NCBI GenBank assembly: GCA_002104905.1
Contig: MCFE01000322.1
Span: forward strand, 31,379-95,378
DNA from: Basidiobolus meristosporus CBS 931.73
Taxonomy: Eukaryota > Basidiobolomycota > Basidiobolomycetes > Basidiobolales > Basidiobolaceae
Direction: 5' to 3'
Length of the DNA stretch: 64,000 nt
Below are positions 1 to 12,071 of this stretch, piece after piece. The notes beneath the pieces are model-generated. The model did not search any database, was not told the origin of the DNA, and saw only the letters and a program-made list of their open reading frames with translations. Every line of letters begins with the position of its first letter. Position 1 is the first letter of the stretch. The position numbers were made by a program, and so were the translations under genes.

Positions 1-1064
1 GTCTCAGTGTGGTCAAAACAGAGAACTTTCACGTACCGCTGATGATGCCACCTATCACTTCTGACGATGTTTGGTGATGGAATTCTTACGCCTTTTTTGT
101 ACCTGGCTTATTCAAACGAACCTCATATAAACTTGAATACTTTTCGACATCCCAACTTGAGCGGGCCAACTGCATTTACCATTAGTTGTGGCATCTCCCA
201 GCCCACAATCCCATCAAGAGTAGTACTAGGTAATGATTGATCTAAAAATACCTCCCTTCGTCTAGGAACGGAATATCACTCATCTGCTGCTTCTTCTATA
301 TTTACTTTTGTTGGCAAATCAAGGTAAAACTATCACATGGTTTCAGTCGCCGAGGATGATACTCTATCATCGCAATCAAGGTACTACACTACTGCAGGTT
401 ATGAGGCGACTGTGCTCAGTCTGTTGAGGTCCATGTTCGACCTATATGATAAACAGGAGTAACACCGGTCAACTATCCGTCCATTGTTGCCAAATTTGGC
501 AAAGAGTTCACGTACACTATTTACTCCATCCATAGGCAGTACATTGTCAAACGCTTCATTGAAGTAAATATAGCATTCTTCAAGGATCATAAATACTGAT
601 TTTCTGATGTCCTATGTTGGGAGTGGTACAGAAACAACAAGAAAATTTTACTTCCAACCGCTCAGCAAAGCCATTTACCCCTTATGGATGCTACTATATT
701 TACGAATTGGCTTAGTGAATCCAGTGGACCAATGTGCAGGGATTTATAGCTTGTAGGGCGCACCGTATCCAGTTTATTATAGCGCCATTTCACTCGATTT
801 CCTTTGCGGCTGATTCGGCTACGTCACCAATAGCCTTAATGCTGGGAGGCAAACCTCGTCATTTGACGGAGTCAAAATTTTCAGGGCGAAGTAGCCACGG
901 CAAAACATGGAGCGAGAGTCGGCGTATTCAATATACCATTATCCACTTCATATGCTTTTGATTGTACTAATGATATTCACGATGGAATCGCCTCATATAG
1001 TCATATCACAAATGCTTGTGTCATAGGCGCAAGTAAATGATTCGATAAGCGCACCTTGGCTCAG
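1..1064. other. Intergenic, no gene seen
   Basis: Only short open frames without recognisable motifs occur here. The right end is the promoter of the secreted-protein gene that starts at 1125. Confidence 0.5.
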
Positions 1065-1072
1065 TATATAAG
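1065..1072 (+). promoter_or_regulatory. TATA box
   Basis: TATATAAG lies about 55 nt upstream of the ATG at 1125, a normal distance for a short fungal 5' leader. It supports that start codon. Confidence 0.55.
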
Positions 1073-1124
1073 TGCTGCGCATCTACTTCAACAATTCAGA
1101 TAGGATTCAACAACACCTCCTAGC

Positions 1125-1754
1125 ATGCACCTCATCAACTCTGCTCTTCTGGTCCTTGGTAGTGCTCTATTGAGCAGCGCATGCGAGATGGACTGTAGAA
1201 ACGGCATCAATAAGGCCTTCGCTGATAATTACTCCCCGATCATCGCAAATCATATGGCCGTTTTAGCTGAGGATATCAAGTCCTCATTCGCAGCAGAGGT
1301 GGAGAATACCCCAGAACTCGGAAAAGAGATTGAGAGCAGCATCTCTGCACTGCAAACCACCATTTTGAGCCGACTCCCTAAAGCCGTCGATCGTCAAGTT
1401 TTCACCAAGTATCGCGGCCCTTGCCCTCAAGACATTGAGGGATGTCCCAATTATAATTGCTCATCACTCTGTGGCTCACCTGGATCAGTAATTTACTTTA
1501 TCGATGACGCTCTTCAACTAGCCAATGCCGGTGTTGTGGGTCAAGTCCAAAAGGACACCGAGCCCGGTAGAATCTTCCACAAGTCAATCCGTAGTGCTAT
1601 CACGGCTAGAGTCGGTAACAGCCAGGTCGACGTTGAATCCAAGTTGAAGCCTATCTTGCGGGACCTGCACGATAGAGCAACCACTATGTGCGACGAATCG
1701 TGCTACAACAAATGGACCTCCCAAATCATCGAGCTGCTTAAAACTTTCGATTAG
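1125..1754 (+). CDS. Secreted cysteine-containing protein, function unknown
   Basis: This is an intronless 209-aa protein. Residues 1-19 form a typical signal peptide (hydrophobic LLVLGSALLSSA, then a Cys), so the product is probably exported. The mature part has about ten cysteines in loose pairs (for example CEMDC near the N terminus, a Cys-rich stretch around residues 100-117 with CPNYNC, and CDESC near residue 190), suggesting disulfides. Between them are amphipathic helical stretches. No transmembrane segment or GPI signal is seen. A TATA box sits about 55 nt upstream of the ATG and no other ATG intervenes. I do not recognise the family. It could be a surface or effector-like protein, but nothing in the sequence shows its role. 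It is likely a real gene because of the signal peptide, the paired cysteines and the promoter. Confidence 0.75.
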   Translation: MHLINSALLVLGSALLSSACEMDCRNGINKAFADNYSPIIANHMAVLAEDIKSSFAAEVENTPELGKEIESSISALQTTILSRLPKAVDRQVFTKYRGPCPQDIEGCPNYNCSSLCGSPGSVIYFIDDALQLANAGVVGQVQKDTEPGRIFHKSIRSAITARVGNSQVDVESKLKPILRDLHDRATTMCDESCYNKWTSQIIELLKTFD

Positions 1755-3093
1755 ACAGATATTCGATGAACCAGCCTTTTTGATCACAATGTGTAAAATT
1801 CTCCAATTGACTCATAGTAATAATAGCCTCTATGGATGCTTTCCCATTACGCCATCCATACGACACAATAAATATTTCCCATCATAATCGTAGGAGCTGG
1901 CTGATGATACATGTATATACGAGTTCATATCAGAGCTTAGTGGGGTTGAATATGGCTGGATTTGGCACGTGGCTGATTTGAGAGCACGAAAGCATCGAGT
2001 GGGGAGTGAGATTTGGTGAAATTGCATCACCCGGTGGCTTCGCCAACTACGGGGCCAGGCAAGAGCAGCTTGCTAAGAAACTGGCACTAATATGTTGCTC
2101 AGAGATGCATTGGATGGGGTATGGCGACAAATTAACCACGTGCGATGTATTCAGGTATCGTTCTCCAAGGTAACATGCTGCAAATGCTATGGTAGTAAGC
2201 ATCACATTAGTATTGACAAATCAATATCCATGAACTACTTGGCCCATTGCTGTAGTGCTACCCCCCAGTCGTGATCGGTGAGGAGGGCCTCCATGCAGCG
2301 TAGGACTTCCGTGGGTTCAATAGGATGAGACAAATTGGATTGTATTAACCAACAGCGTACCATTGGGCGGCGATCTGCATCTGCATTGTGTTTTCCTGGA
2401 GCTTTTGGATACCTGCTGTCCAGGCTATTCACATATTAATTTCGCGTTCAGAATACCATTGCTCCGTAGAGTGATGTTCACAGCTACCAAATAAAGGTAA
2501 GATCAGAAACATCCAGTCATCACCCCCGTAACGGAACCGATTGAGTAACGTTACTCTAACAAATGAATTATACCACGGACAATAGATCTCCGATTGACAG
2601 ACTGATACCATCTGTTAGGGTGCGGCCATCAATGTGATCTCCAAGATACCACTCAAACAAGAGATGCATGAATGCGATGACAAGAATTCCATTGCTAGAT
2701 TCATTTTGAAATACATTGAGTTAACTCGTAAGCCCTACCTATAACAATATACTCCACGCTGTATGATCCCCCATCGTTTGCAAATTGAGATCGTGCTACC
2801 ACACAAAAGAGTGATTGCAGCATGATGCTACTGCCGCCCACTCTGAGAAACCATCTGATACCACCCTCATATTGCTTCGTTTCAACTTGACAATTACATT
2901 TTGATGATGATCCAGGTGAGTGGGGATTGGGTGGCATCCGTCCGTCACATTATCTAGAACCAACAACCACACTATATATTCTCCTGACGTCTCTGAGAAC
3001 AACCCACCTTTACATTCTTATAAGCTCCACCCTAAACATATTCCTTCTCATCTGCTAAACGCCAATATCGACCAACGCACCACTGAGAATAAT
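1755..3093. other. Intergenic, no gene seen
   Basis: Several 60-80 codon open frames on both strands lack motifs and start context. I see no gene. Confidence 0.45.
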
Positions 3094-4039
3094 ATGGATT
3101 ACCAGAGGCGACGTACACCCTTTTCAACATGGCTTGGCCTGAACGACTTCGACTTATCTATACCTGTGACTTCGAATTTTGTACCTTCATATGTTCTAAT
3201 ATTCACCAGGGCGATTTCTCTCATATATACGCTCACGGTGGCGATTACTAACTTCGTGATTAATATTGGTGATGTATGGGAAGGGTTCTTCGTTTATTTC
3301 ACTGATCTATCGTTTCTGGGACTTATAGCATACTTCATGGTGAGCATATTATTCGCCAGTACCCTCCGTGGATCGATGGTAATCTTGGATATTATAGGTT
3401 TCGAGCTACCATTCAGTACGGTACTATCGCGGCTCAATCCAGTTCTTGCATTCATCCTGGATAGCCCACTCCAAGTTCCTCCGCTTCATATACTGGCTGC
3501 TCTACGAAACCGTAGTAGTATTCCACGTAGTAGTACCGATCATATACTGGACACTTATTTTCACCCCATCAAACCGCAGTACCCTGCTGTTGTGGGTTAA
3601 TGGCTCGATACACGGGAGCGATTTTTTCTTCATGATGGTTGAGATGATCCTTGGCAGGTGGACGTTGAAATGGAGCCACCTACCATTTGTGCTATTCTTC
3701 CCGATCTTATACATGTGTCTGGCATTCCTCAATTATGCTATGTAAGTGAGCTTGTTTGAATCTCGTACGGTTATTCTCTGTCGACGACTAACCTGCAATC
3801 CTTGTCCGGAAAGAAACGGCTATTTCGTGTATGGGTTCCTTGATTGGTACGCCAGAAAGCCAGGATACGTTGCTCTGATCTATTTGGGAGTGGCGCTGTT
3901 TTTCATCATAGTGTTTTCGGCCATGCTCTATATTCACAAGCTAAGAGATCGCATTGGAATCAAAAGAAGACCAGAACTGGCAGAGCGTGAAGGGTTGAGC
4001 TCAAACCCGCTGCAAATGATCCAAGTGGACACCGTTTAA
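3094..4039 (+). CDS. Rolling-stone / AIG1-like multi-pass membrane protein
   Basis: Three exons (3094-3339, 3398-3741, 3814-4039) join in frame to a 271-aa protein. Introns are 58 and 72 nt with GTGAGC and GTAAGT donors; the second has a CTAAC branch site. The protein has about six hydrophobic segments. The C-terminal half reads like the rolling-stone (ROST) / FAR-17a-AIG1 group of integral membrane proteins: a conserved His in IHGSDFFFMMVEMILGR, then TLKWSHLPFVLFFPILYM, then a short loop with YGFLDWYARKPG before the last helix and a basic tail. ROST proteins act in muscle cell fusion in flies, and AIG1 relatives are serine/threonine hydrolases of fatty-acid esters of hydroxy fatty acids. Whether this one is an enzyme is not known. 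It probably resides in an endomembrane or the plasma membrane. The start is the first ATG of exon 1; the open frame continues upstream without another convincing ATG. Confidence 0.75.
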
Positions 4040-4513
4040 TACACCAGCACCTTAGAATAATATACAACATAGAATCTCGTGATTAGAATTACCAACATTA
4101 CATCAATTTTTAGCATAGATATATTTTGTATATCTTGGCATGTAATAATATCGTAGCAAGGCTGCACGCTTGCTCTCATTGATAGGTAGAAAAGAATAAC
4201 AAAAACCTCGCCCACTCCACGGCCCTTACTGCTAACTGAAGCACGATACATCTGGCAGTTCATGGAGCAAAAATAATAATCCAACATATTTGAGGTTGGC
4301 TAGTTGTACTTTATAGAGGTCAATTAGGAGTCTTGAATTTACATGTGGACCCTGAACGAATGTGCAGGAAAATGAGAGAAAACCTGAATTAAATTGGTGA
4401 TTGGGCTCGCTCCGATTTTCCCACACATTCACAAATTCTCTTGCGGTATTGACTAATGCAGATTCGGTGGTCAGATAAAAATGATGATGGAACATAGATA
4501 CACTGCTGCCGAC
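4040..4513. other. Intergenic between convergent genes
   Basis: AT-rich 3' flank shared by the membrane-protein gene (+) and PDX2 (-). No gene is seen. Confidence 0.5.
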
Positions 4514-5208
4514 TTAAGCGGTGGCTTGTGATTCACGAACAACTTGGAGGAAGTAACGATGGAAACGGTCGTCAGAGGTAAGTTCGGGGTGGAAAGATGT
4601 ACCCATTAGATGGCCTTGTCTAACGGCAACAATGGTGCCATCCTCCAATTTCACAAGAGGCTCAACGGTCTCTTCATTAATGTAAGTAATAACTGGGGCA
4701 CGAATAAAAAAGCACGAGTAGGGCTTTTCTCCTATGCAAGGGGCGGTCAAGTTGGCCACGAACGAATCGATTTGAGTACCGAAGTTGTTACGATTGACGC
4801 TAACATCCAATGCGCCGAGTAACTTCTGACCACCCTTCTTGGTCTTGCTGGCTTCCTTGGCCAGGAGAATCAAACCTGCGCATGTTCCCCAGGTTGGCTT
4901 GGTCTGAACAAACTTACGGAGGGGCTCGAAAAGGCCGGAAGCCTCGGCGACCAACGCCATGGTGGTGGATTCGCCGCCAGGAATGATGAGGCCATCTAAA
5001 GTAGGGTCTTCAAGTTGTTGAACAGTGCGTACTTCGACAGTTTCGGCAACATCGGGAAGATGCTTCAACAGGTTGATATGTTCAGCGAATGCACCCTGTA
5101 AAGCTTTGAAACGAAATCCAAAGTTAATACGAAGCTGATGGAGCAACCATATGTACGAGTCGCTTTACCGAGAACACCAATACGGTATTGTTTAACTTCT
5201 TGAACCAT
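4514..5208 (-). CDS. PDX2: Pyridoxal 5'-phosphate synthase glutaminase subunit (PDX2/SNO)
   Basis: Two exons (5169-5208 and 4514-5103, 65-nt intron) give 209 aa, the usual length for the family. The join restores the N-terminal motif IGVLALQGAFAEH. Next come GLIIPGGESTTM, the oxyanion and substrate loop, and WGTCAGLILL with the nucleophile Cys. Near the C terminus is FHPELT with the His and Glu of the class-I-type glutamine amidotransferase triad. The enzyme releases ammonia from glutamine and channels it to the PDX1/SNZ lyase, which builds pyridoxal phosphate from ribose 5-phosphate and glyceraldehyde 3-phosphate in the cytosol. No PDX1 gene is present in the window, although in many yeasts SNO and SNZ are neighbours. 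All catalytic residues are present. The call is firm. Confidence 0.95.
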
Positions 5209-6473
5209 GACTTCTAACAAACCTCTTGACAGTGTGTACAAAGAAGTGTGCTCTCACTCAGCCTTATATATGTCGAAAACAACCACTGAAAAAAGGAATT
5301 TGCTGACAAGCATAATTGGTTGGAAGGGGCATGCAGTTTATTTGGGGATGATTCAAATTTCCATCGTAGATGTTAGGCTACGCCTCATTTCGGCTGGCAA
5401 TCGGAAGTGTTGCAGAGTTAAGAAAAGTCGCTATTCAGAAATAAATAATTTCGGAAGCTTGTACACTGAAAATTAAACATAGCCTATCATTGCGTATTGG
5501 GACCCATGTACTATTGGCCTGTATTCCGAGGTAGATGATCATCATTGGTGTGTGAATCTTGGATCACTGTCTACCAATAGCCTGGATTACCGGAACATAG
5601 AAAGTCGAGTTAACCTAAAAGCGTGATCATCAGGATAAAGATAATCAGAGTACGGCTTTAATAGGCATCTATCTAATCAATTGAATCAATCAGAGCCCTC
5701 ATGACTCATACTCTTTCGATGGCATGGCATTGCGGATAATCAAGGAGATGAATCAACTTGTACCTAATCCTCAACGATGCTCAACCTGTGGATATAGATC
5801 ACCCTCAGGCCATCCAAGCAAGATTGCTACTACACCACGAATCTAGGGTTCTAGATCTTAAGAGGGTCCAATCTCGGAATTTCCTTACACCAACGCACAC
5901 CAAAATTCACCTGATATGATAACTAAGCTGCTGCAGAATTTTCTAAATCCCATCGACACCACCCACTGGCTCGCTCTTAGAACAGCAATAAGTACGTTAC
6001 GGTCGATGTGTATTGACCCTGCTATGGATATTCTCTGTTGTCGTTGCACCACGCGATGTTTGGAGCTGTCGTTTTCTAAGATACAACCAGTATATAGTAT
6101 TCTGAGCCTTGAACATGTGATGTCGCAAGTACTTGGTAGATGACCAATGGACGTGATTTCGACAAATTCCTGATTCCAAGTCAACATCGACTGCCGCTAA
6201 TCTGGTTTGGATGTGGCACATGTTTAGATGCTGCGCAAATATGAGATGCTGCTTATTCAATCAAGATCCTAAGCTGATTGTTTTTGATATTTCTATTCTG
6301 TAACGTATTTAATCTGAACATGATTTCGTATTGGCACCTTCGTTCATCTACCGCAATGCGATTCAAAAATACTCATTCTAGATTGCTTATATCCATGCCC
6401 GTTGTTTATTTTCACCATAGTTTGTGTATTTCGATACTTTGAACTTCAAAGTTTATTTTACGTGGTAGCCACA
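5209..6473. other. Intergenic between divergent PDX2 and CMR1
   Basis: This holds the promoters of both genes. Short frames around 5900-6260 have no recognisable content. Confidence 0.5.
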
Positions 6474-7996
6474 ATGCCATTAACGCCCGACATACCTGAT
6501 AATGAAGCTACTGGGTTGTCTGAATATGAAAGAAAAAGGCAAGAAAATATCCGACGAAACCAAGAGATGTTGCTATCCTTGAATTTCCCTCCGGCGCCGG
6601 ACCTCACACCGACCAAAACCCCGGCTCGCAAGCGAAAGGCAGAAAATTCCTCAACAAATGGTCCTGCGACGCCGGAGCCTACAAGAAAATCCCTGAGATT
6701 GCGTGGATTACCAGCAAGAGCTGCTTTAACCGAATCCGTCGACGAGGAAAAAAAAGTAGAGGTTAAAGTAGAGGAGGAGGTATCCGACCCAGTATTGGCC
6801 CGAGAATTTATTGATCTATTGGCTTCTTTGAAAGCAGAAAACCCTTCCCCTCGAAGCACTCGCACCAATACTCGCTCTCGAACCAAAACCACCGCTATGG
6901 AGGCGCAAGACGAGAAAGAGCTACTGTCCAAATTGCAGGGTTTGCGTATTCGTCACCAAGAGCCTACAGTAAAAGTTACTCCTGAGAGGATCTATTCATC
7001 TGCTTTTCACCCTTCCAAAGAGAAGATTCTACTCTGTGCTGGCGATAAGTTCGGGACTCTGGGCATCTGGGATGTCAACTCGGAAGACACCAACGATGGG
7101 GAGCCAATAGTGCATCACTATAAAGCACATCCTTCAACAATATCTACTGTCATGTATTCAACCTCGAACAATCACCGCTTGTATTCCGCTTCTTACGATG
7201 GAACTGTAAAATACTTAGACGTTAATCAAGAGCAATTCGTAGAAGCGTACAGTGCCAAGGCTGATGATAACGCATCAACCCTCATCAACAACTGTTTAGA
7301 TATTGACCCCAATAACGATCAATTAGTGTATATATCGAATGTTGAAGGCCAGTTGATTATCTGTGATGTTAGATCGAAGAGCGGATCATCTACGGGTGTC
7401 TACCAACTTCACAACAAAAAAATCGGTGGAATCCACATCAACCCCGTAAGGTCCGACATTCTTATCACGGCCTCAAACGACCGCTCCATGCGTGTTTGGG
7501 ATCTTCGACTAATGAAAAAGACCCCGAGCGATGAATACCAATCCGTGGCAAGCTTTGAACACACGAAAGCTGTCACCGCCGCGTACTGGTCTTCTGATGG
7601 TGCACGCATCGCAAATACTTGCTTCGACGATTCAATCCGTATTTTCCAGAACGAAGGCGACAAGTTTGAAAAGCCAATCCGTATCTCACACAACAATCGA
7701 ACTGGAAGGTAATACACTCTGGCTCGACCTTTTTCATAGGATACTAATGATTCTCCAGGTGGTTGACATTGTTTAGGCCAATGTGGTGCCCGGTCACATA
7801 TCAAACCCCTCCCTTTCTTATCGTTGGGAATATGAATCGTTGGGTTGATGTTTTTTCAGGGACTACTGGCCAGCTACTTCATACCTTATCCGACACTGAC
7901 AGAATCACCGCGGTTCCCGCTGTAAACACATTTCATCCAAACATGCCTATCATTGGCTCGGCAAACGCGAGTGGTAGGATGATGGTCTGGAGTTGA
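6474..7996 (+). CDS. CMR1: WD40 DNA damage-response protein Cmr1 (WDR76 family)
   Basis: Two exons (6474-7708, 7759-7996; 50-nt intron with a TACTAAT branch site) encode 490 aa. The N-terminal 150 residues are charged and probably disordered. They open with the family signature SEYERKRQENIRRNQEML, followed by Lys/Arg-rich segments. A WD40 propeller fills the rest, with blades ending in GIWDVNSED, VRVWDLR-like (MRVWDLRL) and MMVWS at the extreme C terminus. The C-terminal blade includes GNMNRWVDVFSG, which is typical of Cmr1. In yeast Cmr1 binds damaged chromatin, enters intranuclear quality-control foci and affects histone and replication-stress responses. The start was chosen as the ATG giving MPLTPDIPDNE, because the frame upstream of it lacks another ATG. 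The splice removes one stop-containing segment and joins GR to WLTLFRPMWCPV. Confidence 0.92.
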
Positions 7997-9561
7997 AGTT
8001 TGACCGCAAGCGCCAACGAGCCTTGTGAGGTTTGTTCTTAACTATGGATAGAATCTTGGAGATATTTATACAGTTCGCTCTTTCATCTTCAATAGACTAA
8101 ATACGTAAAGGCTCACTATTTATACAGTAAAATTCTTCGATACAATATGATAAAACTCGCACCTCTATGTTGTCCAATAACATGGAACTATGGATAAATC
8201 GAAGCACTGAACATGATACAGTCGTACATAATCAGGTTATTCTATACTTGGTGGGAAAGTTTAATATTGACATCTTGGCTCCATGCCCGAGCATGAGCAA
8301 AAGCAATATAATAAATCATCAGCCGCGAAGAATTCAATCAAGTCGGGCAGTAGAGAGTATGAGCCATCGCAAATGCAAGATTTTCCGAGGAATAATGCAG
8401 TATGGACTTGGCTATTTTCAACCAGCAAAGAAAGATATTATGCAGCCTATCTGTAAAACTGTTTTCCAAGGCGAGAATCCCAGTTTACAAACGCTATTGC
8501 TCAACGTCCCTTCCTTAAACTAAACTTTAATTTCAAATGGCAAGATTATTCAAAGAATTTGAAACCTTTTTGGTTGCACGATAACTGGTTTAATACCTAT
8601 GCCAGTGCTAGCGACTTTCCATGGCAATTAAATATACCATCTAGAATGACAGAACCGCTTATAATCTACTTAAAACCGGAGATTCAAGAGCTATTTCGTT
8701 CTTTTCGCTCTAGAGCAAGCTCTAGGCAACACAGCTGACATTAGGTTCAAATGCCAGTCAACCCATCGTTCTCGCATGAGGGCTTATTGGCGTTGGTTGA
8801 CCCATTACAAGTGACGAAAACCAGCAACAGACCACAAAGATATAACCCCTCTAACCTAACGTTTCCCTAGTTCCAATGCGTAGGGACCCTGGCACCAACA
8901 AGGATGGCATCTGATAACGATAAATGCTAGCTAAGAAAGTAGGTGGTAGATGTATAAGCCATTGCAGATCAATGCCCAGATCATTCCTTGATATGCACTT
9001 CCTGGGTGTACCTTTGCATATCCCTCGAGGGCTGATGAGCTCTGCTTGTTTACAGCAAGTACGAGCACAATCCTCGACGATTTGAACTAAAAATAAATAC
9101 ATTTCAAACAGTGGACAATATACTGTCATTGGCTGTATCATGCACCTGTCCATCGTATATATCTATCTACCAATGGCTCCTGCATGGCAAGCTGTGTTGC
9201 GGAAAAAGGTAGGTTAAATAAGAAACGTAATAAAAAATGAATATTAGTATCACCTTACATGGAATCCCTACTCCTTATTCTATTCCCTCCCCTTAAAAAC
9301 AAGTCTTGTGTATCGGTTTTTAGACCAATAACTCATACTGGATTGTGAAGCTGTAATTATTCAATTGACCTATGATTAATGGTTTTACAACCCCTACCCC
9401 GCCCCTTTGCCCCTCTTTTGCTATTATACTGACGCTAACAGCCCCGAGGTTGTTTATTTTATACCTACTTCGCACTTGCCGGCCTATCCTCCTTACCTTA
9501 CGATAATCCCTATCACTTCTTAGTTGTAGAGAACCAAGCCTACTTTAGATATATCGTCGCA
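7997..9561. other. Intergenic, no gene seen
   Basis: A 118-codon frame at 8167-8523 (+) and a 100-codon frame at 8851-9153 (-) lack domains and convincing composition. A small perfect palindrome, CTAGAGC-AA-GCTCTAG, lies near 8710-8725. The right end is the septin promoter, with pyrimidine-rich and AT-rich tracts. Confidence 0.4.
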
Positions 9562-11439
9562 ATGCCTCTAGTAAGTGCTTTGTGACAACCGAAGCCTGAA
9601 ATACAAGTACTCATCGTATACTTTCTATTGCGTTTCAGGAATACGCCTTACAAAATCGGTTGGTCTTGAGCTTTTTCTGAATTTTCCTTCATCTCAGTAT
9701 TGCTAAGGTTTTTAGTGGTAAATTTGGGGATGCTGGACCTTGGAAACTTCCCACCGCACTTCAGGCCCAGCTTCGAGATGTTCTGGGCATCGAAGCACTC
9801 CCAAGACAAATATGCGACCGCGCCAAAAGAAAGCCGTTCGTTTTTAATATCATGGTGGTTGGTAAGTTCTCTTTAAGTTAGGTGTTTAAAAGTAGTATAG
9901 CAGTTCCTAGGAAGCACCCTTAGCTTGCGAATTATCCTCTTGACTGAATTCAACTTAATATCTATACTATAGGCGAAACCGGTCTTGGTAAAACTACATT
10001 CATGAACACTTTATTCAACACGGATTTGACCGAGGAGATCACCCATGAGTATCCACAGAATAACAAAACTGTTGCCATCACTCCCACCACATATGGTATG
10101 GTTCCAACCAGCGTGTTGTATTGACTCTTGGGCTTAATGTATTTGTCAATAGATCTGGTTGAGGAGGGGGTCTCTCTTCATCTCACAGTTATTGACACTC
10201 CTGGGTTCGGAGACCAGTTGAATCGAGAGGCCAAGTAAGTTTAGCAACACAAAAGCACCTTCAGGAGATAGATTGCTTAAAAGCTACCCTAGCGTATTCC
10301 CCATTGTCGAGTATATCGAGAACCAATTTGAAGCCTACCACAATGCAGAGAAGAATACCAATTTCCGTCATGCCATTCCTGATACCAGAGTTCATGCAGT
10401 ATTGTATTTCATTGCGCCCACCGGAAAATCGTAAGTGTTGTAGGGGCCATATCTAGATTGTGAGGCTCATTCCTCACATTTTTCCTGCTTAGTCTGAAGG
10501 AGCTTGATGTTACTGTACTGAAGGCCTTGAGCGATAAAGCCAACATCATCCCCGTCATTGCTAAGGCGGACACACTTACTTTCGAAGAGCGCGATGAACT
10601 CAAGCAAATCATTCTCCGTGATATAGAGGCTCATCAGATTAAAATATATCCCAAAGAATACACTGATGAGCCAGATATAACTTCTGATTTGGAGGTAATC
10701 TTGTTCTAGCTCCCGTTGCTCTGACAGATGGGACGACTGCTGACACATGGACTTCCTTGTACAGAAATATATTCCTTTCGCTGTAATTGGCAGTGATACA
10801 TTCATCGATGTGGAGGGCGAAAAGATGCGCGGTCGTACATACCGTTGGGGCTCTGTACAAGGTAGTTTCCAGTACAATCTTACGGCACTACATCACACCG
10901 TCTAACACTACAAAATATGGTGTCTATAGTTGAAAACGAAGAACATTGTGATTTTATTCATTTACGAGCACTCCTAATGGATTCTTGCTTGCAAGATTTG
11001 ATCGAGACCACCCACTCGAAGCATTATGCTTTATACCGTCGCGGACAACTTCGCACAAAGGGACGACCAGAGTCCATCCTTGAGTGCGACGAAGCGTACG
11101 AAAGCAGAATCGAGAATACCAAGAAAAACCTGGCCGAAGAAATGATGCGGAAGGAGGAGGAAATGCGACAAAACTTCGTGGCCCAAGTGCGCGAAACCGA
11201 GGCCCTATTGAGGGAGCGTGAGGAGCAACTAATCCGAAAGAAGCAAGAGTTCTTGCAAGAAATCGAGGAGAAGAGACGTCAATTACAGCAGGAGGAGCAG
11301 GAGATCAACGCGTTATTGAGTGAGCGCAGCCTCAACTACTCGTAAGTAGAATCTATCTGCGTATGTCTTGATGCATCACACTAACCGCCGACCATTGGTT
11401 TGCAGCTCCACCAAAAAGATCTTCGGGAAGAAAAATTAG
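9562..11439 (+). CDS. Septin GTPase
   Basis: Ten exons: 9562-9570, 9639-9658, 9716-9861, 9973-10095, 10153-10234, 10293-10430, 10493-10694, 10765-10861, 10930-11341 and 11406-11439. They encode 420 aa. Motifs in order are the P-loop GETGLGKTT (G1, about residue 58), the switch region with TPTTYD, DTPGFGD (G3), AKAD (G4) and the septin unique element ending near [16 protein letters not shown]. The C terminus is a long Glu/Arg/Gln-rich coiled coil (about residues 320-405) followed by a basic tail. Septins assemble into hetero-oligomeric filaments at the cell cortex, bud or hyphal septum and act as scaffolds for cytokinesis. Which paralogue (Cdc3, 10, 11 or 12 type) cannot be decided by eye, although the coiled coil excludes Cdc10-like forms. 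The first exon is only nine coding bases. Reading frames agree at every junction. Confidence 0.93.
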
Positions 11440-11721
11440 TATGGACCAGTGGTCATCCAAACTTCCTCTCCCAACTTCATTCCACTCGTTGCAGCATAAT
11501 TCCTCGATAAATTCCTCTGGCAATTTGATCAGCGCTTCTAATTGATGCTCATCACACATGCGTATTTCTTATTTTAGTTACATTCACCATTTAATATATT
11601 TAAACAATATAAAGGACTTGTGTGATTATATATTCACAAGATTGCATGTTGGATTGAATTTAATGCATGTCTGATGGTAGCAGTGGAGGACTGTTGTTCC
11701 GCGGTATAGAGGTAATTGCCC
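11440..11721. other. 3' flank of the septin gene
   Basis: AT-rich spacer including TTTAATATATTTAAACAATA around 11591. No gene is seen. Confidence 0.5.
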
Positions 11722-12027
11722 TCAAAGCGAACCTAGACGTCGCGAATTCATGGCATTCCCGTTTTCAGGGAGCACCTGTACACAGAGCTTGTGGACTTGT
11801 TTTCGGAGATCTCGGGCTAGATCAAATTGGGACACCGTTTTGGCAGGGCCAAAGCAATACTCGGCCACTTGCACGATTTCGTTGCTGTTGAGGTTTCTAA
11901 TCCAATGTTGCCGCGAAGTGCTGGACTTCCTGGCTCTGATGCTTATGACCTCGAAGAAAAATTGCGCGTCCTGCAGGATCATGCTTGTCAGGATGGGCAA
12001 TGGTGAGTTGAGCGGTGTATGGACCAT
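11722..12027 (-). CDS. Possible small protein, unrecognised (101 aa)
   Basis: An intronless frame of 101 codons starts at the ATG at 12027. A TATA-like box (TATAAAT, 12065-12071) lies about 40 nt upstream on the same strand, which is close but possible. The composition is protein-like, with a mixed hydrophobic and basic central part (for example WIRNLNSNEIVQVAEYCF) and DLARDLRKQVHKLCVQV, which could form an amphipathic helix. There is no signal peptide, transmembrane segment or domain that I recognise. It lies convergent to the septin gene. It could be a chance frame; I lean slightly toward it being real because of the promoter and residue composition. Confidence 0.4.
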   Translation of the reverse strand: MVHTPLNSPLPILTSMILQDAQFFFEVISIRARKSSTSRQHWIRNLNSNEIVQVAEYCFGPAKTVSQFDLARDLRKQVHKLCVQVLPENGNAMNSRRLGSL

Positions 12028-12071
12028 GGTGAGACTGGGCTGTGATGGAGGTCAAGGGCACGGATTTATAC

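Noticed and set aside
3446-3745. Separate small gene inside the rolling-stone-like locus
   Set aside because: It has no ATG start and is the second exon of the three-exon gene.
8167-8523. 118-codon plus-strand frame as a gene
   Set aside because: No motif, signal or conserved-looking segment; residue pattern typical of translated noncoding DNA.
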